Assembly: GCF_033949425.1 (NCBI RefSeq)
Contig: NZ_JAXAVX010000001.1
Coordinates: 806,001-870,000, forward strand
Direction: 5' to 3'
Length of the DNA stretch: 64,000 nt
Source: Patulibacter brassicae
GTDB lineage: Bacteria > Actinomycetota > Thermoleophilia > Solirubrobacterales > Solirubrobacteraceae
Part shown: positions 23,976-32,977 of the stretch, piece by piece
How positions within the stretch are numbered: position 1 is the first letter of the stretch
How the letters are laid out: the number at the start of each line of letters is the position of its first letter
Notes under the pieces: generated by a model
Told to the model about the DNA's origin: nothing
Database searches by the model: none
Seen by the model: the letters and a program-made list of their open reading frames with translations, nothing else
Position numbers and translations under genes: made by a program

Positions 23976-25276
23976 CGGCGTCCCTTCGCGTCGTCCTTGA
24001 CGGTGCACGGCGCCGGGTACGGGTTCGACGCCACCGAGCCGAACGCTCCGGTCGCCCCTCCGACTGCCTCGTCGCTCAGGAGGATGTTCATGCGCAGGGC
24101 GTTGATCGGCCCGATCTCCTTCTCGCCGCCGGGGATGCCGAACCCGAGCATGCTGCCCCAGGTCTCGGCGAAGTACGCGATGTCGCACTCGTGCTCGCTG
24201 AGCCGATCCATGATCGGCAGGCTCGTCGCGAGGCCCTGGCTGGCCGCCGGCAGGATCGGGTCGATCGTCCGCAGGAGGTCGATCGTCGGATCCGTGGCCT
24301 CGTCGACCTTCGTCAGCGTGCTCCGCGCGGCCTTCAGGCCGGGCGATGCCTCGTCCTGGAGCCGGCTGAGCTCGCGCAGGCCGGCGGGCGCCGGACGCAG
24401 CGCCGCGAGCGACGTACGGGACAGCGCCCGCACCTCGCGCAGCAGCGGATCGGCCTGGCGCATGCCGGCCTGGAGGCTCGCCAGCGCGGCGGGCGCCTCG
24501 CGCAGCGTCTCCTTCAGCGCTTCGCCGTTGTCGGCGAACGCGTCGAGGGCGACGCTGCCCTGGCCGAAGCCGCGACGGATCGTCTCGCGGACCGGGTCCG
24601 CGGCCGCCGCGGCGCCCTCGGAGCCGGCGATGAAGCCGCGCGCGGCGTTCGGCCGGTCGTTGATCGGCTTCGCCAGGCGGGCCATGGCGTTCAGGCCCGG
24701 CGCGCCCTTCTCGAGCAGGTCGCCGATCGACTCGCCGCGGCCCGCGACGCCCCCGCCGAAGCCGGCGAGCAGGTCCTGGACGCGCTCGCGCCGCTCGGCG
24801 TCGAGCGTGTTGAGGGTCGTGTCGAGCTCGGTGGCGGCCGAGGTCTGGGTGGCCGGGATGAGGTCGCCGTCCTTCAGCGGCTCGCCCTTCGTGCCGGGCG
24901 TCAGCTCGACGAACCGGACGCCGATCGGCGAGCGCGGGCGGACCCGCACCGTGGAGTCGGAGCGCAGCGGCTCGACGTCGGGGTTCATCTGCAGCTCGAC
25001 GACGGCCTTGCCGTCGACGACCTTCGGGCGCAGGACCTGGCCGACGTTCCGGCCGCCGATCCGCACCTGGTAGTGGCCCGTCAGGTTGTTCGCGTGGTCG
25101 AACGCGGCCTTGACGGTGAAGTACTTCTTGCCAGGGATCGAGTTCGGGGCGTTGTAGCCCACGAGGAACATCACGACGACGGCGAGGATGCCGCCGACGC
25201 CGATCGTCCAGAGGACGGGCCGCGGGAGGTCGCGCGATGCCGCGCGCCCTCGCCGCGGAGAACGGTTGCGGCTCAT
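23972..25276 (-). CDS. MCE family protein (operon 2, third MCE)
   Basis: A 434-residue subunit with a very basic first 18 residues, an anchor at about 20-41, an MCE domain at about 50-135 (VRIGGRNVGQVL, IGVRFVELTPG), and a helical region with an internal Ala/Gly-rich stretch around residues 190-220 that is less regular than in its paralogues. The C-terminus has two cysteines (HECDIAYF, PAPCTVKDD). It shares ATGA overlaps with both neighbours. Confidence 0.92.
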   Translation of the reverse strand: MSRNRSPRRGRAASRDLPRPVLWTIGVGGILAVVVMFLVGYNAPNSIPGKKYFTVKAAFDHANNLTGHYQVRIGGRNVGQVLRPKVVDGKAVVELQMNPDVEPLRSDSTVRVRPRSPIGVRFVELTPGTKGEPLKDGDLIPATQTSAATELDTTLNTLDAERRERVQDLLAGFGGGVAGRGESIGDLLEKGAPGLNAMARLAKPINDRPNAARGFIAGSEGAAAAADPVRETIRRGFGQGSVALDAFADNGEALKETLREAPAALASLQAGMRQADPLLREVRALSRTSLAALRPAPAGLRELSRLQDEASPGLKAARSTLTKVDEATDPTIDLLRTIDPILPAASQGLATSLPIMDRLSEHECDIAYFAETWGSMLGFGIPGGEKEIGPINALRMNILLSDEAVGGATGAFGSVASNPYPAPCTVKDDAKGRR

Positions 25277-26709
25277 CGCGCCCCCAGTCGGTCGAGCAGT
25301 CCGGTCACGAGCTCCCTCGGTGCCTCGGTCAGCCAGGACGAGCGGTCGGGCGTCGTCGGCGTGGCCGCCGCGGCGCCGGTGCTCGTCGTCGTCGCCGCAC
25401 CCGTGCCCTGGCCGTCGCGCTCGAGCTTCGGCGCGGCGCCGCGGCCCGGCGCGCGGCGCGCCAGCGGGGTGCCTTCGGCTCCCGGCGACGGACCGGGGTC
25501 CTGCGGCCGGTCGCCGTCGGGCTTCGTCGTGATGCCGTCGACGAGCCGCGTCAGCAGCTCCTCGTCCGGGATCACCTCGAGTCGGAAGATATGGCCGACG
25601 CCGTCGCGCACCTGGATCGTGCGGGCCCAGCCCTCCAGGACCCGCAGCAGCGGGTTGGTCTGGTTGGCCAGCGCGCTGCTCAGCGGCGTGAAGAACGTCG
25701 AGAACCGCTCGAGCTCCCGCGCCGGGGTCTCGAGGCGCTGGACCGGCGGGGTCGCCTGCTGCCCGAGCTTCGTGATCGCGGGCGCGACGTCCTTCGCCGT
25801 CTTCAGCGTGGGCGCCGCGTCGCTGGCGAGCTTCGGCAGCCGCTCGAGCGAGCCGGCCAGCGGGCCGGCCGTCCGGCGCAGCTCCGCGGCCGCCGGGGTC
25901 AGCCGGCCGCTCGCGGTCCGCAGCGTCTCGAGCGTCGCCCGCAGCTGGCGCAGGGACGCCGGCGCGGCGTCGAGCGTCCGGCCGAGGTCCTCGCGGGCCG
26001 CGGAGGTGACCGCGAACGTCCGCTCCGCCGAGCCGATGAGGTCGGCGAGGTCGGTGCGCCCCGCGTGGAACGACGTCAGGACGCGGTCGCCCTGGTCGGC
26101 GAGCCGCCGCAGCTGGTCGCGATCGGCCGCGAACGACGCGACGAGCTTGCGCGCCTCCCGCAGCGTGGGCGGCATCCGGTCGAGGATCGCGTTGAAGTCC
26201 TCGGAGCGGCCGGCCATGCCGATGCCCGCCTCGTTGATGAGGACGCGCATCTGCCCGCGGGTCGTCGGATCCAGGGTGTTGAGCACCTGGTCCAGCTCGA
26301 CCGGGGCGTCGGTCCGCGACGCCGGGATCGTCGTCTCGGACGGCTCCTGCCGCTCGAGGTCGCCCGGGTTCAGGTCGACGTACTTCTCGCCGAGGAGGTT
26401 CACCGGCCGTGCGTCGGCCGTGGCCCCGGCGCCGACGAGCGTGTTGCCCTTGCCGGAGTCGAGCTTCATCGTCACGAGCGCGGTGTCGCGCGGGGTGAGC
26501 TCGATGTCCGAGATCCGGCCCGCCGGCACGCCGCCGATCTTCACGTCGGAGTTCTTGCGCAGGCCCGCGGCGTCCTTGAACTCGGCCTTGACGACGTAGG
26601 CGTCGTCGTCGCCCGAGGTGGAGACGAGCACGGCCGCGACCGCGACGCCCGCGGTGACGGCGCCGACGGCCACCACCCGCGAGGCCCGGTTGGGAGAGGG
26701 ACGGCTCAT
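25273..26709 (-). CDS. MCE family protein (operon 2, second MCE)
   Basis: A 478-residue subunit with an anchor at about residues 11-30, an MCE domain at about 37-120 (DVKIGGVPAGRISDIE, LLGEKYVDLNPG) and a helical region. A low-complexity tail rich in Pro, Gly, Ala and Thr (about residues 395-460) ends in a short amphipathic helix (ELVTGLLDRL). The extended tail could reach through the peptidoglycan layer; that is inference. The start is the ATG at 26709, coupled to the upstream gene by ATGA. Confidence 0.92.
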   Translation of the reverse strand: MSRPSPNRASRVVAVGAVTAGVAVAAVLVSTSGDDDAYVVKAEFKDAAGLRKNSDVKIGGVPAGRISDIELTPRDTALVTMKLDSGKGNTLVGAGATADARPVNLLGEKYVDLNPGDLERQEPSETTIPASRTDAPVELDQVLNTLDPTTRGQMRVLINEAGIGMAGRSEDFNAILDRMPPTLREARKLVASFAADRDQLRRLADQGDRVLTSFHAGRTDLADLIGSAERTFAVTSAAREDLGRTLDAAPASLRQLRATLETLRTASGRLTPAAAELRRTAGPLAGSLERLPKLASDAAPTLKTAKDVAPAITKLGQQATPPVQRLETPARELERFSTFFTPLSSALANQTNPLLRVLEGWARTIQVRDGVGHIFRLEVIPDEELLTRLVDGITTKPDGDRPQDPGPSPGAEGTPLARRAPGRGAAPKLERDGQGTGAATTTSTGAAAATPTTPDRSSWLTEAPRELVTGLLDRLGAR

Positions 26710-28037
26710 GGCTTCTCCGGGTCCTTGGTCGCGTCCAGGGCGTCCTTCGTGATGCCGCACTCGGGCAGGAACTGCGGCTTGCCGGCGTTCAGCCCGGGTG
26801 GCCGCGGCATCGCGTACCTGTAGTCCGCGAGCCCGAGGTTCGAGAGGCTCGTGAAGAGCTCCGAGTTCGGCAGGAACCCGTTGACCGACGTCGCGCCCTC
26901 GCGGAGATGGATCCGCGGGTAGTGCGCGACGGTGTCGTAGTTCTGGGTGAAGCCGCCCCAGGTGCTCGCCCACCCCGCGATCTCCGGCGCGTACGGGCGG
27001 ATGCAGTGCATCGCCGGCGCCAGCTGGTCGACGGCCTTCGCGGCCGGCGCCATGAACGGCGTCGCGACGTCGAGGAGCTTCGAGAGGTCGGGCGAGACGT
27101 CGCGCACCGTGCGCAGCGTGCGCGCGGCGGTCGGCGCGGTGTCCTGCAGCTGCACGAGCGCCGGTCCGGCCTCGCGGGCCAGCGAGGGGAGCTCCTTGGC
27201 CCCCGGCTGCACGGCCTGCAGCAGCGAGTCGGCCTTGTCGAGGCTCGTATCGAGCCGCGCCATGATCGACTTCGTGTCGTCGAGCATCGGCGCGAAGCGG
27301 TCGAGCGACGCGCGGATCTGCTGGGTCCGCGCCCCGAAGGCGCTGAACGTCTGCGCCGCGACCGAGACGAGGTCGGAGACCGTCTCCTGCCGGCGGGCGA
27401 GCGTCCCGGTGACCCGGTCGCCGTTGGCGACGAGGCCCTGGAGCGCGTCGCCGTCGGCCGCGAGCTCGCCGAGGACGCCGTTGACCGTCTCCGTCGCGCC
27501 CGGCGCGCTCTTCAGCGCGGACTTGATCCGGGCCTCGCGGCCGTCGACGGCGTCGGCGGTGCCCTGGGAGGCCGCACGCAGCCGCTGGCGGGTCCTCGCG
27601 TCGAGCGTGTCGAAGATCTCGTCGAACTCGACCGGGGTGATCGTGTCCTTGCGGGCGATGATCCCGTTGTCGGGGATCTCCGGAGCGTTGGTCGGACCCG
27701 GGTGCAGCGACACCGAGCGGGTGCCGTTGCCGACCGTGGTGCCGAACCGGATCTCGGCCTTCGTGCCTTGGTGCAGCGGCCACGCGGAGGAGTCGGAGAT
27801 GCCGAGGTCGACCAGCGCCTGGCCGTCCTCGTACTTCACCTTCTCGACCTTGCCGACGTCGACGCCGTCGATCTGGACGTCGAGGCCGGGGACGAGGCTC
27901 ACGCCCGAGGAGAACGCGGCGCGGACGGTGTGGTCCTGCTTGCGGGTCTGGAGCACCCACCAGGCGAACGCGACGACGAGCGCGGCCAGGATGAGCACCC
28001 AGGGGCGGTCGAGGACCACCCTGCGAACTGCGTGCAT
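26706..28037 (-). CDS. MCE family protein (operon 2, first MCE, MceA position)
   Basis: A 443-residue subunit immediately after the two YrbE genes. It has an anchor at about residues 13-30, an MCE domain at about 37-120 (VQIDGVDVGKVEKVKYED), a helical tunnel region, and a C-terminal domain with two cysteines (MHCIRPYAPE, PECGITKD) and aromatic residues. The start lies 7 nt after the YrbEB stop, the only small gap within the permease/MCE block. Confidence 0.93.
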   Translation of the reverse strand: MHAVRRVVLDRPWVLILAALVVAFAWWVLQTRKQDHTVRAAFSSGVSLVPGLDVQIDGVDVGKVEKVKYEDGQALVDLGISDSSAWPLHQGTKAEIRFGTTVGNGTRSVSLHPGPTNAPEIPDNGIIARKDTITPVEFDEIFDTLDARTRQRLRAASQGTADAVDGREARIKSALKSAPGATETVNGVLGELAADGDALQGLVANGDRVTGTLARRQETVSDLVSVAAQTFSAFGARTQQIRASLDRFAPMLDDTKSIMARLDTSLDKADSLLQAVQPGAKELPSLAREAGPALVQLQDTAPTAARTLRTVRDVSPDLSKLLDVATPFMAPAAKAVDQLAPAMHCIRPYAPEIAGWASTWGGFTQNYDTVAHYPRIHLREGATSVNGFLPNSELFTSLSNLGLADYRYAMPRPPGLNAGKPQFLPECGITKDALDATKDPEKP

Positions 28038-28044
28038 GTGGTGT

Positions 28045-28899
28045 TCAGCCTCCGACCGGCATGGACGGGTTCAGACCCCAGAAGACCATCGTGAAGGTCG
28101 ACCCGATGACGTGGACGAGGATCAGGTTGAGGATCATCGACCGTGCGGTCGCGGTCCCCACCCCGACGGGCCCACCACGGGCGTTGTACCCGTAGTACAT
28201 GGCGACCAGCACGATCGCGATGCCCATCACCATGATCTTGATCTCGGAGTAGAAGAAGTCCAGCGGTCTCAAGAAGAGGTAATGGACGCCTTCCCAGCCT
28301 CCCAGGGAGACCTCGCCGATCTGGTTGATGATGATCAGCTGGTTGGCGAGGTTGTGGAAGGCCATCGCCACCATGTAGATGAGCGGGAAGGCGATGATGC
28401 AGGCCATGAGGCGCGTCGCCACGACGTAGCGCATGGGGTTGATGCCCAGCGACGACATGGCGTCGAACTCGTTGTTGATCCGCATCGATCCGAGCTCGGC
28501 CACGAGGCCGCACCCGACCTTGGCGCTGATGATGTACCCCCACATGTAGGGGCCCATCTCGCGGATGCCGCAGTAGGCGGTGAACACGCCGGAGTAGGCG
28601 GTCGCGCCGTAGCCGCGGAGCACGTAGTTGGCCTCGGTGGCGCACTGCATGCCCATGACGAACTGCATGAGGCAGACGACCACGAGCGAGCCGGTGACCA
28701 GGATGCCGACCTGGCGCAGGATCTCGGACGTGTAGCGGAACACGCCCCGCAGCTCCGCCATCGCCTGACCGGAGAAGGTCGCGATCTGGCCGAGCTCCTG
28801 GAGCACGCCGCGCACGGGGCCGGCGAGCCCTTCCTTGAAGCGATCGCCGTCGGTGGGGCGCCGCCCGCGGGGCGCCTCGGCGTATCCGGGGGCAGACAT
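28045..28899 (-). CDS. YrbEB/MlaE-family permease of the Mce importer
   Basis: A 284-residue integral membrane protein of the MlaE/YrbE permease family with about five or six membrane segments after a 30-residue cytosolic start. The conserved core includes GSMRINNEFDAMSSLGINPMRYVVATR, in which the acidic EFDAM coupling segment contacts the ATPase, and MACIIAFPLIYMVAMAF. With YrbEA it would form the membrane channel of the Mce transporter. The start is the ATG at 28899, sharing one base with the YrbEA stop (TGATG). Confidence 0.95.
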   Translation of the reverse strand: MSAPGYAEAPRGRRPTDGDRFKEGLAGPVRGVLQELGQIATFSGQAMAELRGVFRYTSEILRQVGILVTGSLVVVCLMQFVMGMQCATEANYVLRGYGATAYSGVFTAYCGIREMGPYMWGYIISAKVGCGLVAELGSMRINNEFDAMSSLGINPMRYVVATRLMACIIAFPLIYMVAMAFHNLANQLIIINQIGEVSLGGWEGVHYLFLRPLDFFYSEIKIMVMGIAIVLVAMYYGYNARGGPVGVGTATARSMILNLILVHVIGSTFTMVFWGLNPSMPVGG

Positions 28900-29759
28900 C
28901 AGTGGAGGTTCCCGGTCTCGGGGAACGCGGCCAGCAAGGTCGTCGTGAAGACGAAGTTGAAGGCCCAGATCCCGACGAAGGACATGACCACGGCCTGGTT
29001 GACCGCGCGACCCACGCCCTCTGCTCCACCCTTGACGGTCATGCCCTTGTAGCAACAGACCGCGGCGATGATGAAGCCGAAGAGGCTGGTCTTGATGATG
29101 CTGCCCAGGAGGTCGGGCAACGTGAAGTTCGAGCTGAACGTGGCGAGGTAGCCCGCCGACGTGTCGCCGAAGACGACGACCGCGGCGAACCAGCCGCCGA
29201 GCACGCCGAAGACGATGGCGATGAGGTTCATCAGCGCGGTCACGAGGCCCAGCGCCAGGAACCGCGGCACGACGATCTCGCGGACCGCGTCCATGCCGAG
29301 CACGGCGAGCGCGTCGAGCTCCTGACGGACCTTGCGGGCCCCGAGGTCGGCGCAGATGGCGGTGCCGCCGACGCCGGCGACGACCATGCCGTTGATCCAC
29401 GGGGCGAACTCGCGGACCGAGGCCATCACGAAGAACGCGCCGAGGCGGTCGACGGTGCCGAAGACGTTGACGAGGTTGCCGCCCTGCAGGCCCGGCGCGC
29501 CGAACCCGAAGAACGTCGTCGAGATGACGACGGGGAAGAAGCAGCGCTTGATGACGAGGACCGTCTGCTCGATGAACTCGCCCTTCCAGCTGAAGGGGGG
29601 CACGACGCTCATGCGCGCCGCGCGGAACGTCATCAGCAGGACGGCCGCGATCTCCTCGAGGATCGCGGCGATGCCCGTGCTCTGCTTCTTGCCCGGTGGC
29701 GGCGCGACCGGCTGATCCGGCGTACCGGGCAGCGTCGGCGGTTGCACGACGGAGCTCAT
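28899..29759 (-). CDS. YrbEA/MlaE-family permease of the Mce importer
   Basis: A 286-residue membrane protein paralogous to its neighbour. The N-terminal 25 residues are proline-rich and cytosolic. The membrane core contains the family signature ADLGARKVRQELDALAVLGMDAVREIVVPR, with the ELDAL coupling helix that docks onto the ATPase, and a conserved VAGVGGTAICADLG loop. It is the first of the two permease genes, 39 nt downstream of the ATPase gene. YrbEA and YrbEB normally pair as a heterodimer. Confidence 0.95.
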   Translation of the reverse strand: MSSVVQPPTLPGTPDQPVAPPPGKKQSTGIAAILEEIAAVLLMTFRAARMSVVPPFSWKGEFIEQTVLVIKRCFFPVVISTTFFGFGAPGLQGGNLVNVFGTVDRLGAFFVMASVREFAPWINGMVVAGVGGTAICADLGARKVRQELDALAVLGMDAVREIVVPRFLALGLVTALMNLIAIVFGVLGGWFAAVVVFGDTSAGYLATFSSNFTLPDLLGSIIKTSLFGFIIAAVCCYKGMTVKGGAEGVGRAVNQAVVMSFVGIWAFNFVFTTTLLAAFPETGNLH

Positions 29760-29798
29760 GGGCGACCTCCGTTCTTCGCGTGGGGACGCACGTCGCTC

Positions 29799-30653
29799 CT
29801 ACTCCATCCCGAGGGGGCCGCCGGGGTTGCCGGCCAGGAACTGCCGCACGAACGGATTCGGCGACTCGAACATGTCGTCCCGATCACCGGACTGCACGAT
29901 CCGGCCCTTCCACAACACCGCGATGTACTCGCCGATCCGCCGCGCCGACGCGATGTCGTGCGTGATCACGATGTACGTCCCACCGTTCTCCGCATGGACC
30001 TTCTCGATCAGCTGGCACAGCAGCGCGGTACGCACCGGATCGAGACCCGAGTCCGGCTCGTCGAACATCACGATCTGCGGATCGAGCACCAACGCCCGGG
30101 CGAAGCCGGCGCGCTTGCGCATGCCGCCGGAGAGCTCCGACGGCATCCGCGTCTCCGCACCGTTGGCGAGACCGACCTCGTTCAGGCGGCCCATGACGAT
30201 GTCCTTGATCTGACGCTCGTCGTAATCGGTGTGCTGCCGCAGCGGGAACGCCACGTTGTCGTAGACGTTCATCGACCCGAACAGCGCACCGTCCTGGAAC
30301 AGGATCCCGAACTTCTTGCGCATCTCCAGCAGCTCGGGCATCGTCATGTTCGGCACCGACTGGCCGTGCACGAGGATGTCGCCCGCATCGGGGAACATCA
30401 GCCCGATCAGATGGCTCAGGAGCACCGACTTGCCGGTGCCCGACGGACCCAGCACGACGGTGATCATGCCCTCCGGGATCCCGACGTTCAAGCCGTTCAT
30501 CACCCGGTTGGACCCGAACGACTTGTACAGATCGATGCACTCGATCGACCAGAAATCGCCCGGATTCTCCTGCGGCACCGCGATGGCACCCTCGTGGTAG
30601 TCGTAGCCCGAGGCGCGATCGAGCAGCGCGGCGGTGTTCGGATCGACGCTCAT
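29799..30653 (-). CDS. Mkl/MlaF-type ABC transporter ATPase for the Mce importer
   Basis: A 284-residue ATP-binding protein. Walker A is GPSGTGKS at about residues 69-76, the ABC signature is LSGGMRKR, Walker B is IVMFDEPDSGLDP, and the switch histidine is in VITHD. The SGLDP pattern after Walker B and the closeness to YrbE genes identify the MlaF/Mkl subfamily that powers lipid transport. In mycobacteria the ATPase is usually unlinked and shared by all mce operons; here it sits within the operon, so it might also serve the permease-less operon 1. The ATG at 30653 follows the SCP2-like gene's stop by 2 nt. Confidence 0.95.
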   Translation of the reverse strand: MSVDPNTAALLDRASGYDYHEGAIAVPQENPGDFWSIECIDLYKSFGSNRVMNGLNVGIPEGMITVVLGPSGTGKSVLLSHLIGLMFPDAGDILVHGQSVPNMTMPELLEMRKKFGILFQDGALFGSMNVYDNVAFPLRQHTDYDERQIKDIVMGRLNEVGLANGAETRMPSELSGGMRKRAGFARALVLDPQIVMFDEPDSGLDPVRTALLCQLIEKVHAENGGTYIVITHDIASARRIGEYIAVLWKGRIVQSGDRDDMFESPNPFVRQFLAGNPGGPLGME

Positions 30654-30655
30654 GC

Positions 30656-31228
30656 TCAGATCTCCTCGTGGTTGGTGCCCATCTCGACGGGCGGGTTGAC
30701 CATCGCCTGCATCACCGGCAGCACGCGCAGGAACTGCCGGATCGGACCGCGGTAGGTCGCGCGACCGGTCGCGATCGCCATCGCCGTGCGCAGCTTCCCC
30801 TCGGCCAGGCGCGCGACGTCCTCCGTCGCGAGCCCCAGCTCGGTGTCCGCCGGGCCGTCCTCCAGCAGCTCGAAGCGGTCGTTCTGGCACTCCAGGACGA
30901 CGGCCTCCTCCGGGAGGTCGAGCGCGTAGAGCCGCACCCGCACGCCGGCGCGCGACATCCCGTGCGCGACCGCGGGGTCCGCGGCGGCGTCCTCGAGGAC
31001 GCGCATGAGGCTCTCCCACGCGTCCTGCGCGCCACTCGGTGGCCGGTCGCCGCGCGGGGCACGCGCGGGGCGATCGGTCGGTCGGTCGGTCGTCGGCGCG
31101 ACGGCGGCCGTGCGGTCGTCGTCGGCGGGGGACGACGAGCCGAAGCTGAACGGGGTCTTCACGATGGCCTCCTGACGGAGGGCGTCACGAGCCGTCGCCG
31201 CGTTCCCACGCGGCCACGAGCTGCCCAT
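30656..31228 (-). CDS. SCP2-like (sterol carrier) domain protein, first gene of mce operon 2
   Basis: A 190-residue protein. The first 70 residues are basic and then low-complexity; the rest (about 75-180) is an SCP2-like fold, with a helix, a beta-strand run (VRLYALDLPEEAVVLECQ), a DTELGLATEDVARLAEGKL segment and a GRATYRGPI turn. SCP2 domains bind sterols or acyl-CoA in a hydrophobic pocket, so this may receive lipid from the importer or modulate the ATPase two bases downstream. Two starts are credible: ATG 31228 after GAGGAGGAG, and GTG 31162 after AGGAGG with 5-nt spacing. The shorter form loses only the non-conserved leader. Confidence 0.82.
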   Translation of the reverse strand: MGSSWPRGNAATARDALRQEAIVKTPFSFGSSSPADDDRTAAVAPTTDRPTDRPARAPRGDRPPSGAQDAWESLMRVLEDAAADPAVAHGMSRAGVRVRLYALDLPEEAVVLECQNDRFELLEDGPADTELGLATEDVARLAEGKLRTAMAIATGRATYRGPIRQFLRVLPVMQAMVNPPVEMGTNHEEI

Positions 31229-31691
31229 GCGCCTCTCCTCCTCGATCGCGGTGCAGCGACTGTGGTGAACGTAGTTCGCGCGGGGTCGTCCGATCCTGGG
31301 TTCCTGCACCACGACCTCGCGCAGGCGTTGTGCCGCGCGCACACTGCGCCCGAGACCGCAATCCCGCCGGACGGACGGACGATCCGGCGGTCCCGTGGAC
31401 ATCCCGCGGCACGGGGCGCAGCGGGGGTTCCGCTGTCGATCGACGGGGACATGGGCGGCGCGCGACGGCTCCTCGCCGCGATCGGACTCTCTCGCAGCGC
31501 GCTTCGGGCACGCGATAGGCCCCGCGGGGCGTTCTCCTCCCCCGGAGGGACGATCTGCCTCCCCCGCGGGTCCCCCCTCCCGGCGCCGCGCCGCTCGGCG
31601 CCCGCCGGCCCTCCCCCGGTCGGAGGACGCGGACGGCCGACGACGGGACGAGCCGCCAGGGGCAGCGCGTCCGCCGGCAGCGCTCGCCGGG
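31229..31691. other. Intergenic region upstream of mce operon 2
   Basis: A 463-nt gap between the PucR stop and the SCP2-like start, probably holding the mce operon 2 promoter. A minus-strand TACGTT (31273-31268) about 40 nt upstream of the start is a possible -10 box; it overlaps a small dyad GAAC-GTA-GTTC (31267-31277). No convincing -35 is seen. A GGCGCCG/CGGCGCC hairpin (31582-31602) about 90 nt after the PucR stop could end that transcript. No gene is visible. Confidence 0.45.
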
Positions 31692-32954
31692 TCAGTCCGC
31701 GAGCGCGTCCGGGCCCATGACCGCGGCGAGGGTCAGGGCCGCCTGGAGCTCGAGGCCCCAGTGCGTGGCGTAGCCGCCGAGCAGGGCCTCCGCGCGCTTC
31801 ACGCGCAGGCTCACGGTGTTCTTGTGCATGTGCAGCGCCTCGGCGGCCAGCGACGGGCTGCGACCGTGACGCAGGTACGCGAGGACGGTCTCGCGCAGCC
31901 CGGCGGCCTGCTCGTCGGCGGCCGCGAGCGGGCCGAGCTGGTGCCGGACGAACCGCAGCGCGCGGTCGCGATCCTCCGCCAGCAGCGAGACGAGCTCGAT
32001 CGACTCGTAGGTCGTCGTGCGCGACGGGCCGGAGGCGCCGAACCGCGCGCAGATCCGTGCGGCGTGCAGCGCCTCCTCGTGCGTCACGCGGAAGCCCTCG
32101 ATCCCCGCGCCCGGGCGTCCGATCGCGATCCGCACGCCGTCGGGCGGCTGGTGGGACTCGAGCGCTCGCAGGGCCGCGTCGTCCGGGGGCGCCGCCGTCC
32201 GGCACCACGCCCAGAGCACGGAGGCCCCGGAGGGGATGAGCAGGGGGTCGCCGCCGCCGAGGGCGACCGCCACCGACATCGCCGCCGACTCGAGCCGGTC
32301 GGTCTCCTCGATCTCGAGGTCGCCCTCGACGACGAGCCCGACGTGGTGGCCGCCCAGCGAGTACCCGAGGCGCCGGCTCGCGACGTCGGCGTCGAGCGTC
32401 GCGCCGGAGAGGACGTCGGCGGCCGTCTCGGCGCGGACCGCCGCGGCGCTGCGGACCCAGCGCTCCTGCTCGGTCTCGTAGTGCTCGGCGAGGTAGCCGC
32501 TGACGACGTCGATGTAGTCGAAGAGGAAGCGCGAGACGCCGTCGAGGGCCGAGGCGAGCTCGACCGGGTCGTCCAGCCGCCGTCGCAGGACGTCGGACAC
32601 CGCGATGTAGAGGAAGCGGTGGCCGAGGCGGTAGCTACGCAGGAGCACCGCGAGCGGCACGCGCCGGCGCACCATCGAGCGCACGTAGCGCTGCGCGGGC
32701 TCGGGCACGACGCTCGTCTCCGGCTCGCCACCGTCGGCGATCAGGCGCGTGATCTGCTCGATGTTCGCCTGGCAGCTGTCGCGCGTCTCGGCGAACGCCT
32801 GCGGATCCTCGAGGCGCCGCAGCTCCTCGATCTCGCGGTGCAGGGCGCGCGCCATCGCGCTGCCGTATCCGAACGTCGGGACCCCCATCGAGCGCACGAG
32901 CTCGCGCGCCCGATGGGAGATCGCCGCCGGCTGGGCGTCCGCCACCTCGAGCAT
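31692..32954 (-). CDS. PucR/CdaR-family transcriptional regulator
   Basis: A 420-residue PucR-type regulator. The N-terminal helical sensor region (about 15-160, containing VPLAVLLRSYRLGHRFLY) is followed by a CdaR-like middle domain (about 165-300) and a C-terminal helix-turn-helix (about 350-405; SLAAEALHMHKNTVSLRVKRAE). It has the same architecture as the PucR protein at 17777 and is probably a distant paralogue. It lies directly upstream of mce operon 2 on the same strand and downstream of two SDRs, a good position for a local regulator of lipid uptake and metabolism. The start is the ATG at 32954, with GGAGG about 10 nt upstream. Confidence 0.9.
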   Translation of the reverse strand: MLEVADAQPAAISHRARELVRSMGVPTFGYGSAMARALHREIEELRRLEDPQAFAETRDSCQANIEQITRLIADGGEPETSVVPEPAQRYVRSMVRRRVPLAVLLRSYRLGHRFLYIAVSDVLRRRLDDPVELASALDGVSRFLFDYIDVVSGYLAEHYETEQERWVRSAAAVRAETAADVLSGATLDADVASRRLGYSLGGHHVGLVVEGDLEIEETDRLESAAMSVAVALGGGDPLLIPSGASVLWAWCRTAAPPDDAALRALESHQPPDGVRIAIGRPGAGIEGFRVTHEEALHAARICARFGASGPSRTTTYESIELVSLLAEDRDRALRFVRHQLGPLAAADEQAAGLRETVLAYLRHGRSPSLAAEALHMHKNTVSLRVKRAEALLGGYATHWGLELQAALTLAAVMGPDALAD

Positions 32955-32977
32955 CCCCCAGCCGCCTCCGGGGTTCC

